The notes beneath the pieces were generated by a model, which saw nothing but the letters and a program-made list of their open reading frames with translations, searched no databases and was not told the DNA's origin. From NCBI RefSeq assembly GCF_016888445.1, contig NZ_JAFEKF010000001.1, positions 992,001 through 1,056,000 on the forward strand: a stretch of DNA of 64,000 bases, given 5' to 3'. Positions 46,807 to 56,837 of this stretch are shown one piece after another; position 1 is the first letter of the stretch, and each line of letters starts with the position of its first letter. The stretch comes from Marinomonas ostreistagni (GTDB lineage: Bacteria; Pseudomonadota; Gammaproteobacteria; Pseudomonadales; Marinomonadaceae). Both the position numbers and the translations under genes were made by a program.

Positions 46807-49368
46807 TTAGTAAGCACCAATAGCTGAACGATTGGTGGTACCGTCCACCCAACGTTCGAGCTCCGCTGGATTTAATGGCTTTGAAAACAGATAACCCTGA
46901 GCGACATGATAGCCCTGCTCTCTAAGCACATCTAATTGCGCCGTATCTTCGATTCCCTCAGCCACCACGTCCAACTCCAGACTGGTGCCGATTTGCAGTA
47001 CTGCGCGACTTAAAGCTCGGCTTTTACTGTCATGTTCAAGCTCAGTAACAAAGCTGCGATCGAGCTTTAGCTCCTTGATCGGAATTTTGCGTAGATAACT
47101 GAGACTGGAGTAGCCAATACCAAAATCATCAATCGAGAAATGCACCCCTTTAGCATGCAGCTCGTGCAGTACTTTCATGGTGGTTGGGTTGGTATCCAAA
47201 AGCACATTTTCAGTCAGTTCAAGGGTAATATCCTTGGGTTTGAGGCCATGGCGGGTAATTTCATTCATTACCCAGTCACACAACTCTAAGTTGTGAAAAT
47301 TGATCGGCGACAAATTCACCGAGACTGTCGGAATCGGCATCTGTTGTTGGCGCCAAATGGATAACTGGCGACACGCTTCGGCTAAAGCCCAGCGACTTAG
47401 TTCACTGATCAGACCACACTCTTCTGCTAAGGGGATGAATTGGCTTGGCGAAACGCTGCCAAATTTAGGGTGTTCCCAGCGCGCCAGAGCCTCAACACCA
47501 TACAATGAACCATCTTTAATGCGGATCTGTGGTTGATACACCAAGGTTAATTGGCAGGCTCGGATGGCTTTTTTTAGCGCCGCTTCTAGCGCTTGTTTTT
47601 CTTGCGCTAGCTGGTTGAGTTCATGACTGAAGTAGGCAAATCGACCACTGCCTGACGCTTTGGCTTGATACATCGCCATGTCGGCACGATGCAATAATGT
47701 TCCTACATCATAACCGTCATCAGGGAACAGGCTGATACCAATGCTGGCACTTGGAAATATTGTTTCACCCGCAATCGACAGTGGTTTACATAAGGATTGT
47801 TTGGCTTCTTCAACAAATTGAGCAATTGCCTGGCGATCTCGATCTAACGTGAGAATCACAAACTCATCCCCCGAGAGTCGCCCAAACACTTCATTAGCGC
47901 CGCAAACCGCGCGGATGCGATCGGCTATGTGCATGAGTAGTTGATCCCCAGCAGGGTGTCCTAAGGTGTCATTGACGTGCTTAAAGCGATCCAAGTCGAT
48001 AAATAAGACACCCAGCTTATGATTGGCTTTAATGGCTTCTGCGAGTAATTGTTCGGCTTTGGCATGCAGCATACTGCGATTGGGCAATTTAGTCAGACTA
48101 TCGTAATACGCCAGTTCTCGAATGTTTTGCTGCTGCTCTTCACGTTCGATCGCCAAGGCACAAATAGGCGCTAAGACATCGATCAACACTTGATCTAACT
48201 GTGTCGGCTCTTCACACTCTTTGCGCGAAAAAGCGATCACACCGATGACTTTTCCTTGCTGGTTTTTAATTGGGGTAGACCAGCAACTTTTCAGTCCATA
48301 CGGCGCCATGATGTGCTGATAATCCTGCCATAAAGGATCGTCGCCAATATTAGAAACCACTACCTGCTCGCCACGGTATGCGGCCGTACCTGAAGAAGCA
48401 ACGCCTTCGCCGATGGCAATATCGTTCAAGGTCTTTTTATAGCTATGGGGTAGTTTGGGCGCGGCAAGCAGTCTTAAATGATTGCGCTCATCGACTTTAA
48501 ACACCGCAGGATACAAGCCTTGATCAATGGCACTGGCTTCTTGACAGGCGGTTTCCATAATCACTTCGAGTGGCTCGTCATTGGCAATCGATGACAACAC
48601 TTTCGAATGAATCACTTGGTGCAATTTCGAGGCGGTAATTTCTGAAAAAATCGTCACCATGTGAGTGAACTCACCGTGATCATCAAACACCGGATTGGCG
48701 GTCACAGAACACCACATTTTACGACCATCTGCGGTACGCAATAGCTCTTCAAGTTTAATCGATTGACCTGAGCGGATCGCTCGCCGACTAGCAAGTGTGC
48801 GTTCTTCATCGAAGTACGGCGCAATAATGGCACTCGGCGTTTTCCCCAACATAAACGCTTCGCTGTAACCTAATAACTCTTCAAAGCCATGATTGACGTA
48901 AACGACGCGCCACTCGCTGTCGGTGATAAAAATGGCATTATCAGTACGATCTGCAACCAGTGATAACATCTGCGTACGCTTTTGCTCAGCGACTAAATGT
49001 GTCACGTCTTTGACAAATGCGGTGTAGAGAATTTTGCCGTCCATTTCCACCTTAGAAATGGAGAAGGTACCCCAACGACGGGTGCCATCTTTGCGGATAA
49101 TTTCTATGTTGCGGCTGGCACCAACAATTTTATCGATGCCCGTTTCGCGATTGGCATTAATATAATCATCATGATTGGGTTTAATATGATCGGGCACCAA
49201 AATTTTAACGTTTTGATTCAAGACTTCTGCTTGCGAATACCCCCATAGTCGTTCCGCTGCTTTATTAAACAAAATGATATTGTTGTGGGAGTTGATGACA
49301 ACCACGCCATCAATGGCCTGCTGCAAGGTTTGGGTAAAGATATCCGACAGATGATCTTGTTCTGGCAT
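46807..49368 (-). CDS. PAS-PAS-GAF-GGDEF-EAL cyclic-di-GMP protein
   Basis: This 853-residue cytoplasmic protein has PAS 1 (about 12-125), PAS 2 (about 135-255) and GAF (about 275-410). The GGDEF domain has the variant SGDEF in FGRLSGDEFVIL; the usual first Gly is Ser, which still allows cyclase activity in some proteins. The EAL domain (about 590-840) keeps GVEALARW, LELTENVLL, SIDDFGIGYSS, KLDRSF and VAEGIED. Domain order resembles bifunctional or phosphodiesterase regulators of biofilm and motility. It is single; no partner gene is adjacent. Confidence 0.92.
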   Translation of the reverse strand: MPEQDHLSDIFTQTLQQAIDGVVVINSHNNIILFNKAAERLWGYSQAEVLNQNVKILVPDHIKPNHDDYINANRETGIDKIVGASRNIEIIRKDGTRRWGTFSISKVEMDGKILYTAFVKDVTHLVAEQKRTQMLSLVADRTDNAIFITDSEWRVVYVNHGFEELLGYSEAFMLGKTPSAIIAPYFDEERTLASRRAIRSGQSIKLEELLRTADGRKMWCSVTANPVFDDHGEFTHMVTIFSEITASKLHQVIHSKVLSSIANDEPLEVIMETACQEASAIDQGLYPAVFKVDERNHLRLLAAPKLPHSYKKTLNDIAIGEGVASSGTAAYRGEQVVVSNIGDDPLWQDYQHIMAPYGLKSCWSTPIKNQQGKVIGVIAFSRKECEEPTQLDQVLIDVLAPICALAIEREEQQQNIRELAYYDSLTKLPNRSMLHAKAEQLLAEAIKANHKLGVLFIDLDRFKHVNDTLGHPAGDQLLMHIADRIRAVCGANEVFGRLSGDEFVILTLDRDRQAIAQFVEEAKQSLCKPLSIAGETIFPSASIGISLFPDDGYDVGTLLHRADMAMYQAKASGSGRFAYFSHELNQLAQEKQALEAALKKAIRACQLTLVYQPQIRIKDGSLYGVEALARWEHPKFGSVSPSQFIPLAEECGLISELSRWALAEACRQLSIWRQQQMPIPTVSVNLSPINFHNLELCDWVMNEITRHGLKPKDITLELTENVLLDTNPTTMKVLHELHAKGVHFSIDDFGIGYSSLSYLRKIPIKELKLDRSFVTELEHDSKSRALSRAVLQIGTSLELDVVAEGIEDTAQLDVLREQGYHVAQGYLFSKPLNPAELERWVDGTTNRSAIGAY

Positions 49369-49618
49369 AGTCCCTCTTTAAAGACAAGTCATTCCTTTTA
49401 AACTTATGCGAAGTTTACCTTATATCGGCCACGGTACTACCCTCTTAAATCAAGCATTTAGGCTTTTACACATTAGTCAACAAAGTAATAAAGCCTAAAT
49501 CTGCTAGGTATTTCAGGTAATAGCCCGTACTATAAGTCTAGAATGAGCACGTGTTCTAATGTCGCTCAGTCTGTTCTATACCTAATTTTCTGTGTAATTC
49601 TGAGATTTAATACTTTAA

Positions 49619-50023
49619 ATGAATGACTTATCCCATTTAGTTAAATCATTAGCCTATTCACTAACGGTAGTGCCTGCATCGAGCCGATGTATAGACGCTT
49701 TGGCTCAACATCATGAATACAAAACTGACCTAGAGAAATGGCATAAAGGGGTTGCGCGCCATCGCAGTGGTGGCTATGACTTAGAGACCAAACAGTTACC
49801 AACCGAAAATACCTGTTTAACCATTTTAGATCGCATTCAAACTGGCCAACTAAAGATCCTCGAGCTACAAAAGTCTTGTAACCTGCTGACCGAGCTTGAG
49901 AAAACAACGCTACTGCATTTTTTAGAGGATGTACTTGAGCGCATGCAACAACGTGCTGACGCGGCTCATGCCATATTAGAAGAGATGGCTAAGCAAGGCA
50001 TCGGTGTTAACGATTTAACCTGA
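49619..50023 (+). CDS. Protein of unknown function, helical
   Basis: This 134-residue soluble, mostly helical protein contains LEKWHKGVARHRSGGYDLET and a C-terminal coiled-coil-like segment (LLHFLEDVLERMQQRADAAH). The four His in HHEYKTDLEKWHKGVARH are notable and could bind metal. No signal peptide or membrane segment is present. The ribosome site is weak. Not recognised. It is convergent with the amidase gene. Confidence 0.6.
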   Translation: MNDLSHLVKSLAYSLTVVPASSRCIDALAQHHEYKTDLEKWHKGVARHRSGGYDLETKQLPTENTCLTILDRIQTGQLKILELQKSCNLLTELEKTTLLHFLEDVLERMQQRADAAHAILEEMAKQGIGVNDLT

Positions 50024-50043
50024 CACCCTGCTGTAGACTAACC

Positions 50044-51315
50044 TTATTGCGCGCCACCAATTAGACGCTCTACCTGTGCTGCAAGACTTAACAAACGAGC
50101 GTCTTGCCCAGATTGCATGGTCAACATTAATCCTACCGGCTGCTTCGCATTAGCTAGCGGCAATGAAATACTGCAACCATCAATCACATTAGCAAAGGTG
50201 GTATTACGTAGGCATAACAGGTTGATCCGATCAAACGCTTCATCGCTTTCAAAGTCTGTCATTTTAGGGGGCAGACACGCTACGGTTGGCAATACAAATA
50301 CACTGTTTGAGTAAGCTTCCCGTAACCTTGCGATAAGGTTATGACGCTGAGTTTCGGTGTTGGAGAAGGCTTCATCACTCACCTCAGCGCCTCGTTCGAT
50401 ACGTTTGCGTACCCGTGGATCAAGTTTGCTACTGCTTAAATCAAACTTTTCTCCGTAGTAGCGGCGACTTTCAACCGCCGAGAATTGCCACACTGGGATC
50501 TCTTTGTATTGTTCAAGCTCTGGGAGAGCACGCTGCTCTAGCGCCACGCCAGCCGCCTTTAACTGATCAATAGCAGCATTAAATTGCGCTACTACAGACG
50601 CATCAGCGTCATCAAAACCAAAGTTTTCGGGCACGAGCCACTGAACGCTTTCAAGTGGCACATCTTGGGCAGCGCTGTCTTGCGCTAATACTTGCCACGC
50701 TACTTGGCAATCTGCCACGCTTTTGGTTATTACACCGACACTATCAAGTGTTTGAGATAAGGGCATGCAGCCTTGTTGCGGTGTGCTGTTGCGACTGGGT
50801 TTAAAGCCCGTGATACCACAAAATGCTGCGGGAATTCGTAGTGAACCACCGGTGTCCGTGCCCAAGGCAATATCCGCCATGCCTTGCGCTACTGTGACAG
50901 CGCCGCCACTGGTCGAGCCACCCGGGATAGCATCAGGTAGCGACGGGTTGGCAGGCGTGCCAAAGTGTGGATTCAGCCCTACTCCTGAGTAAGCCAACTC
51001 CGTCATATTGGTATGCCCGAGTAAGCTCGCCCCTGCTTGTTGCAGGCGGGCCACAGCCTCAGCTGACTGAGTAGCTGGCTCTTGACCTAGTAGCAAAGAG
51101 CCAGCCGAGGTGCGCTGGCCTTTGACATCAAAGTTCGCCTTGATACTAGCTATAGCGCCCTCTAATGGTCGCGGCGCTGCACTCGACTCCTGGGGAGCTT
51201 GCACTACTTCAAAACGCTCTATAAAAACACTGTCTTGCGCCTGCGCTAAACGATCTTGAACCGAATGCCAGTGTGTCTGCCAGTCTCGTGTCTGCCATGT
51301 GGGAATAGCTGTCAT
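50044..51315 (-). CDS. Amidase-signature family amidase
   Basis: This 423-residue protein has a complete Ser-cisSer-Lys triad: K59 (ASIKANFD), S136 (PGGSTSGGAV) and S158 (GTDTGGSLRIPA). The signature block GTPANPSLPDAIPGGSTSGG is typical. It hydrolyses an amide to acid and ammonia in the cytoplasm. It follows the XRE regulator gene by 26 bases on the same strand, opposite the amino-acid symporter / aspartase / asparaginase genes, so a role in nitrogen release is plausible. Substrate not determined. Confidence 0.9.
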   Translation of the reverse strand: MTAIPTWQTRDWQTHWHSVQDRLAQAQDSVFIERFEVVQAPQESSAAPRPLEGAIASIKANFDVKGQRTSAGSLLLGQEPATQSAEAVARLQQAGASLLGHTNMTELAYSGVGLNPHFGTPANPSLPDAIPGGSTSGGAVTVAQGMADIALGTDTGGSLRIPAAFCGITGFKPSRNSTPQQGCMPLSQTLDSVGVITKSVADCQVAWQVLAQDSAAQDVPLESVQWLVPENFGFDDADASVVAQFNAAIDQLKAAGVALEQRALPELEQYKEIPVWQFSAVESRRYYGEKFDLSSSKLDPRVRKRIERGAEVSDEAFSNTETQRHNLIARLREAYSNSVFVLPTVACLPPKMTDFESDEAFDRINLLCLRNTTFANVIDGCSISLPLANAKQPVGLMLTMQSGQDARLLSLAAQVERLIGGAQ

Positions 51316-51341
51316 AAAGACTCCTTAACCGATTAGTGTGC

Positions 51342-52157
51342 TTAAAAGCGTGCGCGAAAGTGCCACTCACCTTCTGCGATATCGTTTTGGATGGACTGAC
51401 GAATATCCTCGTCAATATGCTCATCATCAAAATCATACAAGCCTAACAAAGGCATGACTTTATTGCGCTTGATCTCTTTACCAATAAACTCTAACACCAC
51501 ACGACTGCAACACGGCATACGCTCCCCGCTACCCGACACGCCCAAACGTAGCCCAGTTAAACGGTCGATACGGTTTTTAAAGGTGGGATACAGGATCGTT
51601 TGCGTCATTTCTAAGTTGGTCAGGGTTTCGTAGTCGTGCAGAAAAATACGATCCCCTAAAAACTGCACCACGCCTTTGTACATGCCATGAAAAGGTTTGC
51701 CGCTTTTACGTGGGCTCATACGCTCAGTACGTTGGTAATAGGTTTTACCTTGTTGGCGCTCGATGCAGACTAGGGTGCGCAAGACCTTACCTGGGTAGGC
51801 CATCGACAAATAATATTCAAAATAATACCCGACGTATTTTTCGATGCCGTTTTGCCCCACCCCGTTTAGCTGATCAAAGTATTGCTGCTCCGGCGTATTA
51901 GCTTGGACGGTTTCTTGTTCAGCGATGGGACGAACTTGCAACAGGCGCCGAAACTGGCCATGCGGTAATAGGATCTCGTGCTCTTCTACACCAAAGAAGT
52001 CACAAATACGGCGCAGAGTACTGTTAGAGGGAAAGGTAGTGCCACTTAGATAGCGGTTAAACTGCGGCCGATTGACCGATAAACGACGGCACACTTCGGC
52101 AATGGATTTGTAATAACTGCAGAGTAACCTTAGGTTCTCTGGAAAACTGTCGTTCAT
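51342..52157 (-). CDS. XRE-family regulator with an unknown C-terminal domain
   Basis: This 271-residue protein has a helix-turn-helix at about 15-55 (SIAEVCRRLSVNRPQFNRYL, then SGTTFPS) and a ~200-residue C-terminal part rich in aromatic residues (YVGYYFEYYLSMAYPGKVLR). The C-terminal domain is not recognised; it may sense a metabolite. ATG 52157 is chosen over one seven codons upstream, as the helix-turn-helix starts right after. It is divergent from the symporter gene and upstream of the amidase gene, so it probably controls both. Confidence 0.8.
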   Translation of the reverse strand: MNDSFPENLRLLCSYYKSIAEVCRRLSVNRPQFNRYLSGTTFPSNSTLRRICDFFGVEEHEILLPHGQFRRLLQVRPIAEQETVQANTPEQQYFDQLNGVGQNGIEKYVGYYFEYYLSMAYPGKVLRTLVCIERQQGKTYYQRTERMSPRKSGKPFHGMYKGVVQFLGDRIFLHDYETLTNLEMTQTILYPTFKNRIDRLTGLRLGVSGSGERMPCCSRVVLEFIGKEIKRNKVMPLLGLYDFDDEHIDEDIRQSIQNDIAEGEWHFRARF

Positions 52158-52352
52158 AAGCCCCCCTGATCTGCGCAAATCTTAGCGCTTAACCTCGTGT
52201 AGTTAAACCTATTAATTAGCGCTAACTGACTCTATTAAACCATCTATTAGCATCATAGTTAACCAAGTTACAAAATCCCATTTTTGATGACGATTGGTTT
52301 CAATAGGCGCCCTGATCCAAATAACTACAATCACATCAGTTAGGAGTTCCCT

Positions 52353-53768
52353 ATGTTAGCCTTCCTCAGCGACTTGCTCTGGAGCAAAGTGCTCATTGCA
52401 TTCTTAATCGGACTGGGCATCTGGTTTACCGTTGCCTCTCGTTTTGTCCAATTCCGTTACTTTGGCAATATGTTCAGCATTTTGTCCTCCAAAAGCCGTC
52501 AGCACGACGAGCAACATTTAAGTTCCTTTCAAGCCTTAGTGCTGTCTGTCGCAGGGCGCGTCGGTGGCGGTAACATCGCTGGTGTCGCTGTTGCGATTAC
52601 GTTGGGTGGTCCTGGCGCGATTTTCTGGATGTGGATTGTTGGCTTAATGGGCATGGCGACCAGTTTCTTCGAATGTACGCTGGCGCAGACGTATAAGTCT
52701 TCTGAGGCCGATGGCACTTACCGCGGCGGTCCAGCCTACTACATCGAGCGTGGCCTTGGTAAACATTGGAAATGGCTGAGTGTGCTGTACTCAGTATTGC
52801 TGTTTGCCACCTTTGGTATCGCTTTCACTACGTTACAGTCTTATTCGGTCGCGACTTCGCTAGAAGATGCTTTTGGCATCCCACTTTATTACAGCGGTAT
52901 CGCTCTGGCGCTCGTGGTCGGCTTGATTATCTTCGGTGGTGTGAAGCGTATCGCTCAAGTGGCTGAGATTTTGGTGCCCATCATGGCCGGTGGCTATCTA
53001 CTGATTGCCTTGATCGTCATTGGTCTGAACTACGCAGATATTCCTGCCATGCTGAGCTTGATCGTGAAAAGTGCCTTTGGTCTAGAGCCAGCCATCGGTG
53101 GCGGCATCGGTGCGGCGATCATGATGGGGGTAAAACGCGGTCTGTTTTCCAACGAAGCGGGGCTTGGTAGCGCACCTAACGTGGCCGCCGTGGCGTATGT
53201 ACCTCACCCTGCTAATCAAGGCATCGTGCAATCGTTCTCGGTATTCATCGACACTATTCTATTGTGTACCTGTACCGCACTGATCATCTTACTAGGCTCT
53301 GCTTACGACCCTTCGATTGCGCAAGACTCCGTCCAGGGTGTGGCGTTGACCCAAGCTTCATTGGCGACGCATATGGGTGAATGGGGCCGTATTTTTGTCA
53401 GTATCGCGCTACTGCTGTTTGGCTTCTCTACGATTTTGTACAACTACTATTTAGGCGAAAACAGTGTCAGCTATGTAACTCACAGCGGCAACAACGATTT
53501 CATCATGAATGCATTCCGCGTGGTCATTATTTGTCTATGTTGCACAGGCGCCATGCTAGATCTAGGAACAGTGTTTGCCTTTGCCGACCTAACTATGGGC
53601 TTGCTGGCACTGGTCAACTTAATCGCCTTGGCGATGCTGTTTAAACCGGCTAAGCGTGTGATGCTGGACTATGAAAACCAGCGTAAAGCAGGTATCACTA
53701 CGCCTACATTTGCCGCTGAAGATTTCTCTGATCTTGAACTAGATGAGACCGCTTGGCCGAAACGCTAA
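52353..53768 (+). CDS. Alanine/glycine:cation symporter (AGCS family)
   Basis: This 471-residue, ~11-helix transporter of the AlsT/DagA type has the family motifs GRVGGGNIAGVAVAITLGGP, GAIFWMW, and GVKRGLFSNEAGLGSAPNVA. It imports small neutral amino acids with Na+ or H+. TTAGGAG precedes the ATG. It is the first gene of a plus-strand series with aspartase and asparaginase, so it might carry amino acids linked to aspartate/asparagine use; the substrate is inferred. Confidence 0.93.
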   Translation: MLAFLSDLLWSKVLIAFLIGLGIWFTVASRFVQFRYFGNMFSILSSKSRQHDEQHLSSFQALVLSVAGRVGGGNIAGVAVAITLGGPGAIFWMWIVGLMGMATSFFECTLAQTYKSSEADGTYRGGPAYYIERGLGKHWKWLSVLYSVLLFATFGIAFTTLQSYSVATSLEDAFGIPLYYSGIALALVVGLIIFGGVKRIAQVAEILVPIMAGGYLLIALIVIGLNYADIPAMLSLIVKSAFGLEPAIGGGIGAAIMMGVKRGLFSNEAGLGSAPNVAAVAYVPHPANQGIVQSFSVFIDTILLCTCTALIILLGSAYDPSIAQDSVQGVALTQASLATHMGEWGRIFVSIALLLFGFSTILYNYYLGENSVSYVTHSGNNDFIMNAFRVVIICLCCTGAMLDLGTVFAFADLTMGLLALVNLIALAMLFKPAKRVMLDYENQRKAGITTPTFAAEDFSDLELDETAWPKR

Positions 53769-53792
53769 GTCCTTTGTCCTTTAACCACCTTT

Positions 53793-53829
53793 GGCGTGTC
53801 GTGTTTCGGTAGCATGGCACGCCTTTTTT
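53793..53829 (+). terminator. Terminator between the symporter gene and aspA
   Basis: GGCGTG and CACGCC pair, extended by a G-T-containing inner stem, and run into seven Ts. It weakens or breaks transcriptional coupling between symporter and aspartase. Confidence 0.7.
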
Positions 53830-53839
53830 AGGATTTGTT

Positions 53840-55243
53840 ATGAATACTCGTTCTGAATACGATCTACTGGGCAACTTAGACGTACCTGCTGATGCTTACT
53901 ATGGCATTCAAACGTTACGTGCAGCACAAAACTTTTCTATTACCGGTGTGCCGATCTCGCACTACCCTGAGCTGATCCGCGCATTAGCGATGGTCAAAGC
54001 CGCAGCGGCCCGTACCAACCAAGAGTTTGGTCTGATGTCTGAGGCCAAAGCAGATGCTATCGTTTACGCTTGTCATGATTTGATCAACGGCCAGTATCAC
54101 GATCAGTTTATCGTGGACGTCATCCAAGGCGGTGCTGGCACTTCGACCAATATGAATGCCAATGAAGTCATCGCAAACATTGGCTTAACCAAGCTTGGCC
54201 ATAAATTAGGCGATTACCAATACCTACACCCTAATGACGATGTGAACCGCTCACAGTCCACAAATGACGCGTACCCGACGGCGGCATGCTTAGGCATCCA
54301 ATTTGCCGCGGATAACTTTATCCCGGTGTTGGCGTCATTAAAGTCGGCGCTAGAAAGCAAAGGCCAAGAGTTTGCCAAAGTCTTGAAGATGGGACGCACA
54401 CAGTTGCAAGATGCTGTGCCGATGACGCTTGGCCAAGAGTTCGATGCCTTTGCCGTCAACTTAGGCGAAGACATCGATCGCATTAAAGAAGCCTGCGCGT
54501 TGCTGTGTGAAGTCAATTTGGGTGGTACTGCCATCGGTACTGGTATTAACACGCCTGAAGGCTTCGCTGTTAAAGCGGTCGAAAAGCTCGCTATCATCTC
54601 GAAAAAGCCGATGGTCCCAGCGGCTAACTTGGTTGAAGCGACGTCGGATATGGGTGCATTTGTGTTCTTCTCTGGCATTTTAAAGCGCTTGGCGATTAAA
54701 TTAAGTAAGATGAGCAATGACTTACGCTTACTCTCTAGTGGCCCGCGCACCGGTTTTGGTGAGATTCGCCTGCCAGAGATGCAACCCGGCTCTTCGATCA
54801 TGCCAGGTAAGGTCAACCCTGTGATTCCAGAGGCGATGAACCAGACGGCGTATCAAGTAATGGCCTCTGACCTGGCTGTAACACTGGCAGCCGAAGCTGG
54901 CCAATTACAGTTAAACGCCATGGAGCCAATGATCATTTATAACCTGCTAAACTCAATTAAGATGCTAAAGCAAGCTTGTGAGATGATGGAACATAAATGT
55001 ATCCGCGGCATACAAGCCAACGAAGACGCTTGTTTGGCACACGTTGAAAACAGTATAGGTATTATCACCGCGCTGGTGCCACACATTGGCTACTCGACTT
55101 CGTCGCGGATTGCACGCCAAGCATTGCTTACTGGCGCAACCGTGAAAGCCTTGATCTTAGAACAAGGCATACTGTCCGAAGAAGAGATGAATGAGCTGCT
55201 AAAACCAGAAAATATGATCGCGCCCACTCGTACCGCGCACTGA
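53840..55243 (+). CDS. aspA: Aspartate ammonia-lyase
   Basis: This 467-residue enzyme converts aspartate to fumarate and ammonia. Signature GSSIMPGKVNP lies near residue 320, with GGAGTSTNMNANEVIANI near 93 and GRTQLQDAVPMTLGQEF near 183, typical of the aspartase/fumarase superfamily and of AspA in particular. The ribosome site AGGA lies 7 bases upstream. It is followed after 16 bases by type I asparaginase, giving a two-step route asparagine to aspartate to fumarate. Confidence 0.95.
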   Translation: MNTRSEYDLLGNLDVPADAYYGIQTLRAAQNFSITGVPISHYPELIRALAMVKAAAARTNQEFGLMSEAKADAIVYACHDLINGQYHDQFIVDVIQGGAGTSTNMNANEVIANIGLTKLGHKLGDYQYLHPNDDVNRSQSTNDAYPTAACLGIQFAADNFIPVLASLKSALESKGQEFAKVLKMGRTQLQDAVPMTLGQEFDAFAVNLGEDIDRIKEACALLCEVNLGGTAIGTGINTPEGFAVKAVEKLAIISKKPMVPAANLVEATSDMGAFVFFSGILKRLAIKLSKMSNDLRLLSSGPRTGFGEIRLPEMQPGSSIMPGKVNPVIPEAMNQTAYQVMASDLAVTLAAEAGQLQLNAMEPMIIYNLLNSIKMLKQACEMMEHKCIRGIQANEDACLAHVENSIGIITALVPHIGYSTSSRIARQALLTGATVKALILEQGILSEEEMNELLKPENMIAPTRTAH

Positions 55244-55259
55244 TCAGCAAGGAGATCAT

Positions 55260-56279
55260 GTGACTCAAAAACTGTTAATCATTTATACCGGTGGCACCAT
55301 CGGTATGACGCAAACGGAGCAGGGCTTAGCCCCTGCTCCTGGGTTGCAAACACGCATTGAAGAAGCGTTGGGTGAAGGCTTAAATGATTTACCATTGTTT
55401 GACTTATTAGAACTGTCGCCATTGATCGACAGTTCCAATATCACCCCCGCTAACTGGCAAGCGATTTACGATACCTTGCAACATCATTGGTCAAGTTATG
55501 CGGGGTTCGTCATCTTGCACGGCACCGATACCCTTGCCTACAGTGCTTCGGTGTTGTCTTTTATGCTGGGACAATGCAATAAAAACGTGGTGATTACTGG
55601 GTCACAGATTCCACTTGGCATGAGTCGTAGTGATGGCGCTACCAATATCGAATCAGCACTTGCCATTGCTGCGGAGCCAAGCTTTGGCATGGTGTCGGTG
55701 CTGTTTCATCATACGCTGATGCAAGGTAGCCGAGTGACTAAGTTTAGTAGTCATGACTTTAAGGCTTTTCAGTCATTTAACGCAGAGCCACTTGCTAAGC
55801 TTTCGATTCATAAGCAATTTAATGGCACTTGCTTTAATAATGATGCGGCCTACACCCCAGTCGTTAGGGATTATGAATTTCGCGACGGGGCGGTAGCCGT
55901 GTTGCCGCTGTACCCAAGCTTACCCCGCTACGCTTACGAGGGCATGCTGCACAGTGAGCAGTGTCAGGCGGTGATTCTTCAAACCTACGGCGCAGGCAAT
56001 ATTGCCGATATGAATACGGATTTTGTCGACTTTTTGGCCGCATTACAGCGCCAACAAAAGATTGTCGTCAATGTCACTCAGTGTGCCCACGGCGGCACGG
56101 CTCAAGGCACTTACGCTGCCGGCTCGTTGCTTGAAAAGCTCGGCATTTTGGATGGCAAAGACATGACCCTAGAAGCCGCTTACGCCAAGGTCCACTGGTT
56201 GCTTGCACAAGGTTACGACTACGACTCGATCACACAACAGTGGGCGCATGCCGTCATTGGAGAATTTACCGAAGCCTAA
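55260..56279 (+). CDS. ansA: Type I (cytoplasmic) L-asparaginase
   Basis: This 339-residue protein hydrolyses asparagine to aspartate and ammonia. First catalytic Thr is in YTGGTIGM (residue ~12), and the second motif is FVILHGTDTLAYSAS with Thr, Asp and a later Lys expected. It has no signal peptide, so it is the cytoplasmic AnsA type. The GTG at 55260 is used, with AAGGAG upstream; an overlapping ATG leads straight into a stop. It sits directly behind aspA. Confidence 0.94.
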   Translation: MTQKLLIIYTGGTIGMTQTEQGLAPAPGLQTRIEEALGEGLNDLPLFDLLELSPLIDSSNITPANWQAIYDTLQHHWSSYAGFVILHGTDTLAYSASVLSFMLGQCNKNVVITGSQIPLGMSRSDGATNIESALAIAAEPSFGMVSVLFHHTLMQGSRVTKFSSHDFKAFQSFNAEPLAKLSIHKQFNGTCFNNDAAYTPVVRDYEFRDGAVAVLPLYPSLPRYAYEGMLHSEQCQAVILQTYGAGNIADMNTDFVDFLAALQRQQKIVVNVTQCAHGGTAQGTYAAGSLLEKLGILDGKDMTLEAAYAKVHWLLAQGYDYDSITQQWAHAVIGEFTEA

Positions 56280-56392
56280 TCAGTTTCGATAGTTACAATA
56301 GGCCCAAGGGCCACAAAATTCAGCATGGTAGGTTGATTCACCATCCACCATAGAGGATGATTTAGGTTCCACTGCCCCATTGTGAGACCGTT

Positions 56393-56791
56393 ATGATTAT
56401 TTCCCTCACCACTCCTGCCATGCTGTTTCCCGCGGTGTCGCTACTCCTGCTAGCGTACACCAACCGCTTCGTTACCTTGGCGTCTATCATTCGTAATTTT
56501 GATCCAGAGAGTGATAGCGAAAACACCCAAGCCCAGATCGCCAACTTGCGTCGTCGCATCTATTTAATACGCCGCATGCAAGAAGCAGGCGTCATCAGCT
56601 TTTGTTTATGTGTGGTGTCGATGTTGGCCCTTTACTGGCAATATGAAACTGTTGGCGGGTATATTTTTGCGGGCAGTTTGGCTTGCTTGTTGTATTCGCT
56701 GTTTTTATCGGTCCGCGAAATTAATATCTCATGCGATGCGTTGGATGTGCACCTGAAGAACTTTAAGGTGGATTTTAAGCATAAGCGCTGA
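56393..56791 (+). CDS. DUF2721 membrane protein
   Basis: This 132-residue protein has three predicted membrane helices. It begins MIISLTTPAMLFPAVSLLLL followed by AYTNRF, the family signature, then VTLASIIRNF. Central NLRRRIYLIRRMQEAGVISF and a helix pair follow. DUF2721 proteins have no known function. Its own promoter is presumed; the gene is convergent with the CPXCG gene. Confidence 0.88.
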   Translation: MIISLTTPAMLFPAVSLLLLAYTNRFVTLASIIRNFDPESDSENTQAQIANLRRRIYLIRRMQEAGVISFCLCVVSMLALYWQYETVGGYIFAGSLACLLYSLFLSVREINISCDALDVHLKNFKVDFKHKR

Positions 56792-56793
56792 AT

Positions 56794-56822
56794 AAGTTAG
56801 GCGCACAAGCGGCGCCTAACTT
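56794..56822. terminator. Hairpin between convergent genes
   Basis: AAGTTAGGCGC and GCGCCTAACTT form an 11-bp perfect stem with a 7-base loop. Confidence 0.75.
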
Positions 56823-56837
56823 GTCTTTAACGCTTGG

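Noticed and set aside
54214-54816. 200-codon open frame antisense to aspA
   Set aside because: A shadow of a strongly conserved coding sequence with no start signals.
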